From Hymenobacter cavernae (GTDB lineage Bacteria > Bacteroidota > Bacteroidia > Cytophagales > Hymenobacteraceae), in contig NZ_BMHT01000007.1 in the NCBI RefSeq assembly GCF_014641455.1, positions 62,001-126,000 on the forward strand: a stretch of 64,000 nucleotides of DNA, given 5' to 3'. A program made the translations under genes and the position numbers. Shown here piece by piece: positions 7,962 through 19,703 of the stretch (position 1 is its first letter; each line of letters starts with the position of its first letter). The notes beneath the pieces were generated by a model. The model was not told where the DNA came from. It ran no database searches and was given only the letters and a program-made list of their open reading frames with translations.

Positions 7962-9632
7962 CTAGGGCAACGCTTCCGTGGGCGTGTTCAGAATAGCGGG
8001 CGAGGGCGGGGCATACGATTGCGCAATCATGTGCGTCACTTTCGGCAACTCGGGGCCGCGGTGAAATTTGCGGGCCTGCGCCAGCAGCGCGGCTTCCTCG
8101 GTGCCTAAGCCGCGCTCGTGCTGCTCCTCGTGTTCGGCCCACGAATCGACCACGAAGTATTCCATGATTCGTTCCGGGTCGGCCAGGTCGGCGTAGAGGC
8201 CGACGCGCATGGCACCTTCGCGCCGGCGGATGCGGCTGAGCTGCCGCATAACGGCCGTGAAGGCAGGTAAATCCTGCTGGGCAACGCGGTAGGAAATCGT
8301 CACCAGCACGGGGCCGTCGTTTTCAGTGGGCTCGTACACGATGGTCGGCTCGGCCCAGTGCTGCGCAATGGTGAAGTCGAGGTTTTCGCCGTTGCGTAGC
8401 GAGAAGCGGAACACCAGCAGCAAGGTTAGCAGCATCCAAATGGCGGAGGCTATCAGGGCGACGGGCAAGCCAAACTCATCGGCCACGGCGCCCCAGGTGG
8501 CACTGCCCAGGGCCATACCGCCCTGGAAAACAAAGATGTATACACCCAGGATGCGGGCCTGCACCCAATTCGGCACGACAGTCTGAATAGCGACGTTGAA
8601 GCTGTTTTGGCTCAGCATCCAGGCCGCGCCGCCAATGATGAGTAGTCCGTACAGCGCCCAAAGCGGTACGTGCTGCGCAAAAGCCAGCCCCAGGCTGACC
8701 ACCGCAAACAGCACCGCCGCCAGATTCACCCGCCAGTCGATGCCGAAGGCGCGATTCAGGCGCGGCAGCAGCAGGGCCGTGACCACCGCGCCGCCGCCCA
8801 TGCACGAGAGCAGCGCCGAGTACACGCCCCCACCTAGGTGCAGCAGCTTATCGACCACCGGCGAGAGCAGCGCAAACACGATGCTGGCCCCGAAAGTGTA
8901 GGCAAAGGCCCGCACCAGAATGTTCTGCACCGGCGGCGAGAAGCGGGCGTAGCGCACCCCGCCGCGCAGTGCCGCCAGAATCCGCTCCCCATCCAAACCC
9001 GAAAAAGCTAGCCCTTGGTTTTCCCGCTTCCAGGTGTACACCATGTAAATAGTAGCCAGGAAGGACAGCCCATTCAGCAGGAAGGCAAAGCCCGGCGACG
9101 AATACGCTACCACCAGTCCGCCCAGGGCCGGCCCCAGCGCCCGCGCCAGATTAAAGCTGATGCTGTTCAGGGTAATAGCGCCTGGCAGCAGGGGCCTGGG
9201 TACCAGTTCCGGCGTAGTAGCTCGCCACACAGGGTTGTTCAGAGCCCCACCTATATCGAGCAGAAACGTCAGAAACAGCAGGCCCCACGGCGACATGTGC
9301 CCGAGCAGCGTAGCGGCCGCCAGCACCATCGCCACGATGCCCATCCAGGCCTGGGTGAACAGCAGAAACCGGCGCCGGTCGACCAGGTCGGCGAGGGCGC
9401 CGGCGGGCAGGCTGAGCAGGAAGATGGGCAGGGCCGAAGCCGTCTGCATGAGCGCCACCAGCACCGTGGAAGTGGTCAGGTGGGTCATAAGCCACACAGC
9501 GCCCACGTTCTGCATCCAGGTGCCGATGTTCGACACAAACGACGCAATCCAGAGCATCCGGAAAAACTTCACCCGCAGCGGCGCCCACGGCGAAACGGGC
9601 GGCGCAGGAGCTAGGGTAGAGGACTCGGGCAT
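7962..9632 (-). CDS. MFS exporter (EntS/MFS_3 type) with C-terminal ABM-like domain
   Basis: A 556-residue protein. The ATG at 9632 (MPESSTLAPA) is preferred over an earlier in-frame Met whose codons lie in low-complexity GAGCTAGG sequence. Residues about 20-415 form an MFS fold with GTWMQNVGAVW in TM1, the DLVDRRR loop and RALGPALGG in the middle, as in the enterobactin exporter EntS family. Residues about 440-540 are a soluble tail (RRREGAMRVGLYADL, IMEYFVVDSWAEHEEQHERG) resembling antibiotic-biosynthesis monooxygenase-like ferredoxin folds. This two-part architecture recurs in MFS_3 proteins. It likely exports a small molecule; the substrate is unknown. Confidence 0.88.
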   Translation of the reverse strand: MPESSTLAPAPPVSPWAPLRVKFFRMLWIASFVSNIGTWMQNVGAVWLMTHLTTSTVLVALMQTASALPIFLLSLPAGALADLVDRRRFLLFTQAWMGIVAMVLAAATLLGHMSPWGLLFLTFLLDIGGALNNPVWRATTPELVPRPLLPGAITLNSISFNLARALGPALGGLVVAYSSPGFAFLLNGLSFLATIYMVYTWKRENQGLAFSGLDGERILAALRGGVRYARFSPPVQNILVRAFAYTFGASIVFALLSPVVDKLLHLGGGVYSALLSCMGGGAVVTALLLPRLNRAFGIDWRVNLAAVLFAVVSLGLAFAQHVPLWALYGLLIIGGAAWMLSQNSFNVAIQTVVPNWVQARILGVYIFVFQGGMALGSATWGAVADEFGLPVALIASAIWMLLTLLLVFRFSLRNGENLDFTIAQHWAEPTIVYEPTENDGPVLVTISYRVAQQDLPAFTAVMRQLSRIRRREGAMRVGLYADLADPERIMEYFVVDSWAEHEEQHERGLGTEEAALLAQARKFHRGPELPKVTHMIAQSYAPPSPAILNTPTEALP

Positions 9633-9746
9633 GAGGAGAGGAGCTAGGGTAGGGAGCAAGGAGCTAGGAGGCTACGGATAAATTCGTCTTCCAGTTCTCA
9701 GCTCCTGCCGTCGCCGCTATCAAATTCCTCCGAATGCGCTAAACAG

Positions 9747-9797
9747 AAAAACGCCCGGAGAACCACTGGCAGATGCCGTAGTTTTCCGGGCGTTTTT
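9747..9797 (-). terminator. Intrinsic terminator after the metzincin gene
   Basis: Perfect 13-bp arms AAAAACGCCCGGA (9747-9759) and TCCGGGCGTTTTT (9785-9797), so the hairpin has a T-run in either direction. It ends the leftward transcript of the secreted metalloprotease. Confidence 0.8.
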
Positions 9798-9884
9798 ACC
9801 TCTGCTAATAAGTTGCGCAGCTAGCTCACTCCTGAATAGATGGGCAACTAGAAGCTAGGTTGCCGCACGCTGCTCCCGATACGC

Positions 9885-12800
9885 CTAGGGTAGCAGCTGC
9901 AAGCGCCGATACGTCACGTTGTCCCCGCAAATCAGCTTGCAGATATACATGCCCGGCTCTTGCTTGCTGCCGTCAAACGTGACTTGGTTTACTTTGCCGG
10001 CTAGTGTATTGCCCGCGAACAGCTTTTTCACGAGTATTCCCTGCATAGAGTAAACTTCTAGCACGGCGTAGCCTCCCTTGGGCGCCACGTACTCGATGGT
10101 GGAAGTGCCGGGAGAAGGGTTCGGGTAGATGAACAGCGCCTTGTCTTCGTCCGTTCGGCTTGCCGAAGCCGTTGGAGCCGTGCCTGCGGTGCTGCCGGGC
10201 ACAAAGGGCATCAGGTGGGCGCCGGCGATAGGCCGTTGCAGAGAGTTGTCGGGCAGCTGCCAGCCCACGGAGAGGTGGTCCTCACCGGCGCCTTCTTTGT
10301 GCAGAGCCTCAATGTAGTACCGATGCCCAGTCAGCAAGCGCACCACCTTCGACTTCTGGGAGGCGTAGCGGCCGTAGTCGCCTGGGGCGGTGTACTCGGG
10401 CACGAAAGCTAGCTTTTGCTTGTGCGTGGGGTCATCATCCGTGCTCAGCCACAGCTCGGCCTGGTTGTCGCCGGCAATGTAGAACACATAGTCGCCGTCG
10501 GCGGGCGGGCACACGTAGCCGCGCAGGCGCTGCGCATAACGGTCGCCGGCATTCACGGGCGTGGCAAAGCTGCTAACCTGGCTGACCTGGCTGGGCGTGC
10601 TGGCGAGCGGAATATCAGTAATCAGGTCACCCGGTACGTTCGCCCAGTACTCGCGCCGAATGCTGCCCGTATTTGTGCAGCTCACGGGTGGCACCACGGG
10701 CGCCTTCGAGAATGGCACCAAATGGTTGCCGGCAATAGGCCGTTGCAGAGAATTGTCGGGCAGGCGCCAGCCCACGGAAAGGTGGTCGTCGCCTTCGCCT
10801 TCTTTGTGCAGAGCCTCAATGTAGTAGCGCTGGCCCGTCAGCAGCTGCACGGGGGCGGATTGCTGGGAGGCGTAGCGGCCATAGTCGCCTGGGGCGGTGT
10901 ACTCGGGCACGAAAGCTAGCTTTTGCTTGTGCGTGGGGTCATCATCCGTGCTCAGCCACAGCTCGGCCTGGTTGTCGCCGGCAATGTAGAACACATAGTC
11001 GCCGTCGGCGGGCGGGCACACATAGCCGCGCAGGCGCTCGGCGTAGTGGTCGGCCATGTTCACGGGCGTGGCAAAGCTGTTAAGCTCGGTGAGCTGCGTG
11101 GGCGTGCTGGCAAGCGGAATATCGGTAATCAGGTCGCCCGTCACGTTGGCCCAATACTCGCGCAGGATGCTGCCCACGTCGGCGCAGGACGAAGTCGTGG
11201 GAGGAGTCGAGGGTAGAATATTCACCAGGAATGGCCCCACTACGCTTTCGGTGGCTACTTCGGTGCCCGTTGTCACAACCACGTTGCGGAAACCTGTCAC
11301 GGCTGAGACGTCAATCTGGATTTCTGCCTTCAGTCGCGTTGCGCTCAGCGCCTGCGTGTTCAGCACCAGGATGCCGGGACCTAGGTTCAAAACCGAGCTG
11401 TTGGTGAAGTGGGTGTTAATTCCGTCTATGTTCACCGTCAGGCGCTGCCCCTGAGCGCCGGCCGCGGGCGAGATGGCCAAAATAGTGGGCGCCGAGGGAG
11501 CCATCGTCACCTGTACCAAGCCCTCGCCGACGGCCGTTTCGGTTCCTTCGGGCAGCGTCGTGGTGGCTGTCAGGTTTTTGAAGCCTACTGTGGCGCTGGG
11601 CTGCACCGTAATGCGGACTTCCAGCCGCAAGGGCGACACCACCCGGACGCTGTCGACCCGAATGCCCGCATCGTTGAACGTGACCGTGGTGCTGGGATTG
11701 AAGTTGGTTTTGGTGCCCGTCACGACCAGCGTGAGTGAGCTGTTCAGCGGCACCCGATCGGGCTGCACCAGGGAAATAGCGGCCGAGAGCCCGCCGGAAA
11801 TGATACCGTAGCCAATGCTCTCGTAGCGGGCGCGCCCCTCGGCGGTGCCATTATTGATTTCCGGCACGTAGGCGAAAACGCCCCCGGTTTCGGCAGCCAG
11901 CGCTGAGAAAGCCTCCAGTGCAGTATAGTTGACGGCCGCCGCCTGACTGACGCGCGCGCCGCCGGTAGTACTGCCATTGGGGTCGTGGTTGTCGGAAAAG
12001 GGCGTGGGCTCCTCGGTCGGGCTGGCTGTCAGCTGAGCCGTTGCTACGGCCCGGCTCGCCACCGGTGTGCAGTCGCCCGACAGAATGGTGCTGATGCTGA
12101 TGGTCCGCGCACTGGCGCGGGCGATGGTGCCCGGCAGGTCGACGCCGGCGTGCGGCGCAGCATCTGTCGCGACGAAAACGGTGCCATTATCCTTCACGTT
12201 TTCGAGCACGGCGCCGATGGCTTCCACCGAAGCCTCCGGGCAGTCGCCGCCCCCGGAGGCTACCAGCGCCGCGACTTGCTGCCGGATCACGGTCAGGTCG
12301 GTGGTGGGCTGGCGGGGATTGGGCGCATCCTTGAAGGTGATGAGCTGATAGACATACCCGCAGCCGCTGGCAGACGTGGATAAGGCAGTGATTTTACGCT
12401 GTACTATGTTAATAACGCTGCTGATTTCCTCACTCATGCTGCCTGTATCGTCAATAACGAAGGCAATATCAACCGGCCGGTTTTTCCCATCAACCTCGCC
12501 GCCGTTGTGAAATTTAGCCGCTTCGGTCTGGTCTACTTCCGTCATGCCCAGTCTAGTTTTATGCATTATTGGATTGCCTACGTCGGGTGGACTACCTAAG
12601 TCGCCTCGATGGCCTAGACCGCGAGTATGTCCAAACTCATGCACCATTACTTCTCCCATCACCTTATTGTCAGTTTCGGCAGTAAGGATCATTTGTGTCC
12701 CCTCTCCTGCGCAGCCATAAGCTGAGGCACCCGGATCTAGCTGGCAGAATGTTTCACCCGAATCGGGCATCATGGCGGTTACTACTTTAACAGTAAAACC

Positions 12801-13187
12801 AGTTGTTGCGATGGTAGCGGCAAGTACTGCGTCAAATTCCGCTTTGGTATTTATTACATCTAACCCATCCCCAATAAGCCCAAATGCGCCGATTGTTCCT
12901 GTACCTGCGGGTACAAACGACACCATCGTTGCAACGTCTTGTTCAGCGGTAACAGCATTATCACACTTTTGTAAAATACTGGTTCCGTAAATCAAAGCGG
13001 CGCTAGCATTTGCAGCTGTGAAGCCGTTAGTATCAGGATGTTTTAAAAAAGTAAATCTGTGTTTATGTTTATCAGAAGATGGATCAATGTGTCCTTGTGC
13101 AGAAGCCGATCTTGTAGTGCAAAAAAACACGAGAATTATTGTTGTAATAATTCTCAATGATATAAAAGAGCGAATAAACATTTTCAT
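9885..13187 (-). CDS. Secreted multidomain protein: metzincin-like protease, vWA, two PA14 domains, T9SS sorting domain
   Basis: An 1100-residue exported protein. A signal peptide (about 1-31) is followed by a zinc-protease segment with the complete metzincin signature HEFGHTRGLGH (about 183-193) and a NPIMH Met-turn about 14 residues later. Next comes a von Willebrand A domain starting at DIAFVIDDTGSMS (MIDAS) and reaching about 470, then two beta-sandwich repeats (about 475-665), two nearly identical PA14 domains (about 668-815 and 838-985, each with GYVCPPADGDYVFYIAGD) and a T9SS type A sorting domain (YPNPSPGTSTIEY to the end). It should cross the outer membrane by T9SS and act at the surface or outside; PA14 suggests carbohydrate binding. 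Its stop is followed by a terminator. It starts two bases after the stop of the upstream HEAT-like gene, implying translational coupling. The 5' quarter is visibly AT-richer than the rest. Confidence 0.9.
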   Translation of the reverse strand: MKMFIRSFISLRIITTIILVFFCTTRSASAQGHIDPSSDKHKHRFTFLKHPDTNGFTAANASAALIYGTSILQKCDNAVTAEQDVATMVSFVPAGTGTIGAFGLIGDGLDVINTKAEFDAVLAATIATTGFTVKVVTAMMPDSGETFCQLDPGASAYGCAGEGTQMILTAETDNKVMGEVMVHEFGHTRGLGHRGDLGSPPDVGNPIMHKTRLGMTEVDQTEAAKFHNGGEVDGKNRPVDIAFVIDDTGSMSEEISSVINIVQRKITALSTSASGCGYVYQLITFKDAPNPRQPTTDLTVIRQQVAALVASGGGDCPEASVEAIGAVLENVKDNGTVFVATDAAPHAGVDLPGTIARASARTISISTILSGDCTPVASRAVATAQLTASPTEEPTPFSDNHDPNGSTTGGARVSQAAAVNYTALEAFSALAAETGGVFAYVPEINNGTAEGRARYESIGYGIISGGLSAAISLVQPDRVPLNSSLTLVVTGTKTNFNPSTTVTFNDAGIRVDSVRVVSPLRLEVRITVQPSATVGFKNLTATTTLPEGTETAVGEGLVQVTMAPSAPTILAISPAAGAQGQRLTVNIDGINTHFTNSSVLNLGPGILVLNTQALSATRLKAEIQIDVSAVTGFRNVVVTTGTEVATESVVGPFLVNILPSTPPTTSSCADVGSILREYWANVTGDLITDIPLASTPTQLTELNSFATPVNMADHYAERLRGYVCPPADGDYVFYIAGDNQAELWLSTDDDPTHKQKLAFVPEYTAPGDYGRYASQQSAPVQLLTGQRYYIEALHKEGEGDDHLSVGWRLPDNSLQRPIAGNHLVPFSKAPVVPPVSCTNTGSIRREYWANVPGDLITDIPLASTPSQVSQVSSFATPVNAGDRYAQRLRGYVCPPADGDYVFYIAGDNQAELWLSTDDDPTHKQKLAFVPEYTAPGDYGRYASQKSKVVRLLTGHRYYIEALHKEGAGEDHLSVGWQLPDNSLQRPIAGAHLMPFVPGSTAGTAPTASASRTDEDKALFIYPNPSPGTSTIEYVAPKGGYAVLEVYSMQGILVKKLFAGNTLAGKVNQVTFDGSKQEPGMYICKLICGDNVTYRRLQLLP
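10376..11022. repeat. Tandem near-identical DNA copies encoding the two PA14 domains
   Basis: Blocks starting at 10381 and 10888 are offset by exactly 507 bp (169 codons). A stretch of about 130 bp (10381-10512 against 10888-11019) is essentially identical, and similarity continues to both sides. This indicates a recent in-frame duplication or gene conversion of one PA14 domain. Confidence 0.85.
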
Positions 13188-13189
13188 AG

Positions 13190-13858
13190 CTATTTACGGT
13201 TAAGAGTTTTTTCTACTCCGCGTGCTTGTATAGCACTATTGCGAGAAATTGCCTCGTCAACGTTATCCACCCAATCGCTTCGCAAATCCTTGCTTTTTCT
13301 TAGATCTGACAGGGCCCGATTAGCTTCCGGCTTGCCACTAACGCCCAAGCCCTGAATGGCTTGGCGAGCCAATACTTCACTCAAGGCTTCGTTGCGGTAA
13401 CGGGAGAAGGAGAAGTGTAAATCCTTAGTTTTCCAGCTATCTAAGCTTAAGTAGTCTTCTAGCGCTTTCAGCGCTTGCTTGTCGCTGTCTTTTCTTGCTA
13501 TGTGCCCTAAGGATTGGAATACATACAAGACGGCCCTGAACGTCTCCACGGAAATTTCCCCCTGCTGGCTGTCTACAAATTGCACTAACGGCTTAGTCGC
13601 CTTGGAAGAACCTATGTAGCCGAGTACAATGACGATATTCATCCAGCTTTTTTGATAAACAGGATCTTTTAGCATTGCTGCCAATACAGGAACATCTTGG
13701 CTACTGTATTTCTCTGCTTCATTTGCTGGTATCCCATGTATATAGAACTGGGTAACAAATTCGCGGATACTAACCTCTTCCTTTCGCTGCGCTTGGGCAT
13801 CAGCACCTAGTAACTGCAGAATATAGAAAAAGGGAAAGAGTAAAACGATTTTCTTCAT
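13190..13858 (-). CDS. Exported HEAT-repeat-like protein of unknown function
   Basis: A 222-residue protein with a signal peptide (MKKIVLLFPFFYILQLLGADAQA, cleavage near residue 23). The mature part is all alpha-helical in character, with segments such as DVPVLAAMLKDP, ATKPLVQFVDS and EVLARQAIQGLGVSGKPEANRAL that resemble degenerate HEAT/PBS-lyase repeats. No catalytic motif is visible. It is the first gene of a two-gene unit, ending two bases before the start of the secreted metzincin, so a periplasmic partner or chaperone role for that protein is plausible but unproven. Codon use is AT-richer than the window average, as in the start of the partner gene. Confidence 0.7.
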   Translation of the reverse strand: MKKIVLLFPFFYILQLLGADAQAQRKEEVSIREFVTQFYIHGIPANEAEKYSSQDVPVLAAMLKDPVYQKSWMNIVIVLGYIGSSKATKPLVQFVDSQQGEISVETFRAVLYVFQSLGHIARKDSDKQALKALEDYLSLDSWKTKDLHFSFSRYRNEALSEVLARQAIQGLGVSGKPEANRALSDLRKSKDLRSDWVDNVDEAISRNSAIQARGVEKTLNRK

Positions 13859-14310
13859 GATGAATAAGGATAAGAGTGAGATGGATGAGGCGGACTATTA
13901 CAAGTAATTTTCCTGGGGGACCTACTGGCCTGTTTTTCTGAGGAAACGGCTAAAAAGTATAATTGCCATGCTTCTACATTGCTAAAGAATCATGGGGACG
14001 ACTAGGCAGAATATAGAGCGTGAGTAGGTTAGGTGCCGGCCGCACGAAGCGGGGTTGGGAGTAGAAGGTCGCTTGGCTTGTAACCGAAAAGATGAGAACA
14101 AGGAAAAGATTTTCAGATAATTATGCATCAGTGTTGCCACTGAATACCAGGTGTAGCTAATGGAAGGCGCAGAAAAGCAGGCGCCACCTAGTTTTGCGAC
14201 TGCTACTGATCCAGGGCAAATGAGCTTTGTGGCAGCTACCTAGCTACCACTGAAATAGCAGGGAGGTAAGCGCTGGATGCTGCGCGCCGAAAGCTAGGTT
14301 GGCACAACAA
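13859..14310. other. Intergenic region without a recognisable gene
   Basis: About 450 bp upstream of the HEAT-like gene. No convincing open frame, RNA or promoter consensus was seen. It ends in a strong terminator belonging to the gene on the right. Confidence 0.5.
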
Positions 14311-14358
14311 AAAGGGGGCGCGACAAACGTAACTTCTTACGTTTGTCGCGCCCCCTTT
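14311..14358 (-). terminator. Strong hairpin terminator after the OBAP gene
   Basis: Perfect 21-bp arms (14311-14331 and 14338-14358) built on AAAGGGGGCGCGACAAACGT with a six-base loop. It lies 16 bp beyond the stop of the leftward OBAP gene. Confidence 0.85.
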
Positions 14359-14373
14359 AGCTCCTAGCTCCTC

Positions 14374-15132
14374 CTAATGCCCGTTGTGCTGCATGGCTGG
14401 CTCGGCGCTGTTCACCACCTGCAACTGCCGCACTTCGCCTTTTTCCCAGGCGTTGGCGCCGGGCAGCACGGGCGGTACCTGAATGTCGGCGCGCTGGCGG
14501 CGCTTCTCGGCCATCGAGACGTGCATGCGCCGGTCGCGCTGCCCGACCATGGCCGTGTCGATCTGGCCATCCTTGGTGAAGCCGGCCATGAGCAGGGGCG
14601 TGCCCAGGGGCAGCTCTTTGTCGCGGTCGGTGTGCCAGGTGTGGAAGGTTTTGCCGTAGGTGGAAGCCAGCTGCTCCATCAGCTCGTGCTCGGCCACGTC
14701 GGGTAAGCCGGGCGCTACCAGCTCGCCCGATTTTACCTCGTAGGCGTGGCTGTGCCAGAGCTTCTTTTCCTCGGCGGGCAGCTTCTCAAACAAGCGCCGC
14801 GAGATGATGTACTCGATGCCCATGATCTTGGCATCCTTGCCGTTACCGTCGTAAATCACCGACTGAATCACGTCTTCGTTCAGCTTAGATCCGAAGTGGT
14901 GCGCCTCCATCTGGCTGCCGATCACGCCGTTGTAGAAGTGGAAGCCGTCGAGGTAGATATCGAGCTGGCGCAAAGGCTCTTTGCCTTGCAGCACATCGGC
15001 CCCGACCTCCAGCACCTTGGTTTTGGCCGATTTCTCGCCGCCCGGCGGCGTCACCGGCGATTTGGTGTTCTGGTCGCCGCAGGCAGCGAGCAAGGTAAAA
15101 GCCGGAAAAGCTAGGTAGAGGAAATGGCGCAT
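14374..15132 (-). CDS. OBAP-family (DUF1264) lipoprotein
   Basis: I chose the ATG at 15132 (MRHFLYLAFPAF) over an earlier Met because it gives a proper lipoprotein signal with lipobox LLAAC (Cys about residue 18). The protein is then 252 residues. The mature part carries the DUF1264 pattern: YLDGFHFYNGVIGSQMEAHH near the start, SVIYDGNGKDAKIMGIEYII, KLWHSHAYEVKSGELVAPGL, EHELMEQLASTYGKTFHTW and GTPLLMAGFT. The family is named for plant oil-body-associated proteins, and bacterial homologues have no established function. The lipid anchor suggests an envelope location. It stands alone, ended by a strong terminator. Confidence 0.85.
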   Translation of the reverse strand: MRHFLYLAFPAFTLLAACGDQNTKSPVTPPGGEKSAKTKVLEVGADVLQGKEPLRQLDIYLDGFHFYNGVIGSQMEAHHFGSKLNEDVIQSVIYDGNGKDAKIMGIEYIISRRLFEKLPAEEKKLWHSHAYEVKSGELVAPGLPDVAEHELMEQLASTYGKTFHTWHTDRDKELPLGTPLLMAGFTKDGQIDTAMVGQRDRRMHVSMAEKRRQRADIQVPPVLPGANAWEKGEVRQLQVVNSAEPAMQHNGH

Positions 15133-15168
15133 GGGGTGGTAATTGGCTGATGGGGGTGAAATAACTCT

Positions 15169-15221
15169 ATCGTTGTCGTTCAACTGGCATAAGGTCCTTC
15201 GTTCCTCAGGATGACAACGAT
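15169..15221. repeat. REP-like palindrome upstream of the OBAP gene
   Basis: Outer arms ATCGTTGTC (15169-15177) and GACAACGAT (15213-15221) enclose AAGGTCCTTCGTTCCTCAGGATGAC, given here as a 25-base core at 15191-15215. Its TCAGGATGAC end and AAGGTCC motif recur in the element at 22168-22274. Confidence 0.6.
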
Positions 15222-15251
15222 TTCTATAGCGCTGGTTTTCGTGTGAGCAAG

Positions 15252-16271
15252 CTACCGATCATGGCGCACGGTGGGGCCGGCCAGGTTGTCTACGTCTTTG
15301 CCGTTGAGCAGGAACTCGCGCAGGCGGTTGATATGGGCTTTTATTTCGTTTACGCGCTCTTCCTGCTGCACGCTCCAGTAGCCTTCGCCGCGGCTGGCCA
15401 TGCTGGTGAGCAGGTTTTTGCGCTCTTCCATCATGCGCAGCGCCACCCACAGGGTTTCTTCCAGCGTATCCTGACTGCGGTTGAGCAGCGAATCGGCCGT
15501 GAAAGAATGGCCCGTGTGGCAACGGTAGCGCAGTACCCGGCCCTGATCGATTTGCCAGAGCGTGCCCCCGCAGTCAGGGCAAGTCAGGGCCACTTGGTGG
15601 CCTAGCTTTTCTACGTCTTCAGCTGATCCCACTACTCGCTCCGCAATGGCGGCCTCCAATTTTAAGTCCTCGGGAATAGTACTTGGGGTAATTTCCTGCC
15701 GCACCAGCTCTTCGAGCAGGTGCCCCATGCGCGCCAGCGGCACGGCATAGTTGATGGGTAAGCTGCGCAGCGCGGTTTCGGGCATACTCGGAAATTCAGC
15801 TTCGCGCGGGTCTTGCACCACGGTGGTGCCGCCGCAGCGCCGGATAAAGTCCAGCCCGGCAGTGCCGTCGTGGAGCATGCCGGTGAGCACCACCCCGATA
15901 ACGCCCGCCCCAAACTCGACGGCGGCCGACCGAAACAGCGCGTCGATGGCCGGGCGAAAGTTGTTTTCGTGCGGCCCCTTCGTGACCAGCAGATGATGAT
16001 CTTTAACCAGCAAGTGCCGGTCGGGTTGGCAGAAGTACACGCTGCCCGCATGAATGTGCTGCCCGTGCCGGGCAACGTGACAGGACAACGTCGTACTTTC
16101 GTTGAGCCGCTCCACCAGAAACTCGGACGATGAAGTAGGGGCCAGGTGCTGCACCACCAACACCGCGGCGGGCAGCGTAGCAGGCAGTTGACTCAACACT
16201 TCGATGAGAGCAGGCATACCCCCGGCGGAGGTACCAATAACAATAAGCGAAGGATGGTTGGGCACAGACAA
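15252..16271 (-). CDS. Stand-alone CheB-type methylesterase domain protein
   Basis: A 339-residue protein with no receiver domain. Residues 8-185 match the CheB catalytic domain with a complete triad: Ser15 in GTSAGG, His42 in VVQH and Asp135 in GMLHDG. Residues about 225-265 contain CPDCGG and a downstream CHTGH, a possible small zinc-binding unit, followed by a helical tail rich in Glu/Arg. Classical CheB removes methyl groups from chemoreceptors, but no receptor, CheA or CheW is encoded here. It is divergent from the CheB-CheR-PAS fusion gene 237 bp away, suggesting a shared signalling role. The substrate is unknown. Confidence 0.88.
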   Translation of the reverse strand: MSVPNHPSLIVIGTSAGGMPALIEVLSQLPATLPAAVLVVQHLAPTSSSEFLVERLNESTTLSCHVARHGQHIHAGSVYFCQPDRHLLVKDHHLLVTKGPHENNFRPAIDALFRSAAVEFGAGVIGVVLTGMLHDGTAGLDFIRRCGGTTVVQDPREAEFPSMPETALRSLPINYAVPLARMGHLLEELVRQEITPSTIPEDLKLEAAIAERVVGSAEDVEKLGHQVALTCPDCGGTLWQIDQGRVLRYRCHTGHSFTADSLLNRSQDTLEETLWVALRMMEERKNLLTSMASRGEGYWSVQQEERVNEIKAHINRLREFLLNGKDVDNLAGPTVRHDR

Positions 16272-16508
16272 AAAAGCAGGAATAGCGTGGATGATAGAGC
16301 TATAACCTACGTATAGTCACTGAAAATTGTCACGGATTGCCTGGAATTTGTTGCAAACTCGGGCAGTTGTAAGAAACCGGATCGGACCACGCCTATTTTT
16401 GCGGTCCTGATTGCAACGGACCAAGGCCGCCGGCACTTGTGCAGCAGCGCGGCCACCCCGGATTTTCTAAACCTAGCTTATGCCGGCTAGCCGGTAGTTA
16501 ACTTCCTC

Positions 16509-19565
<3,057 letters not shown>

Positions 19566-19703
19566 CGCCGGCTTTCGCCTCAAACCTAGGTTCGGGAGCC
19601 GGCTTTCTGCCTTTCCTGCTCCGGCCGTTGAGGTTGACGCGTAGGGAAATAATACCGAACTAGCTTCGGAGTAAAAGCACCGCATTCAAGCAAGGCAGAA
19701 GTG

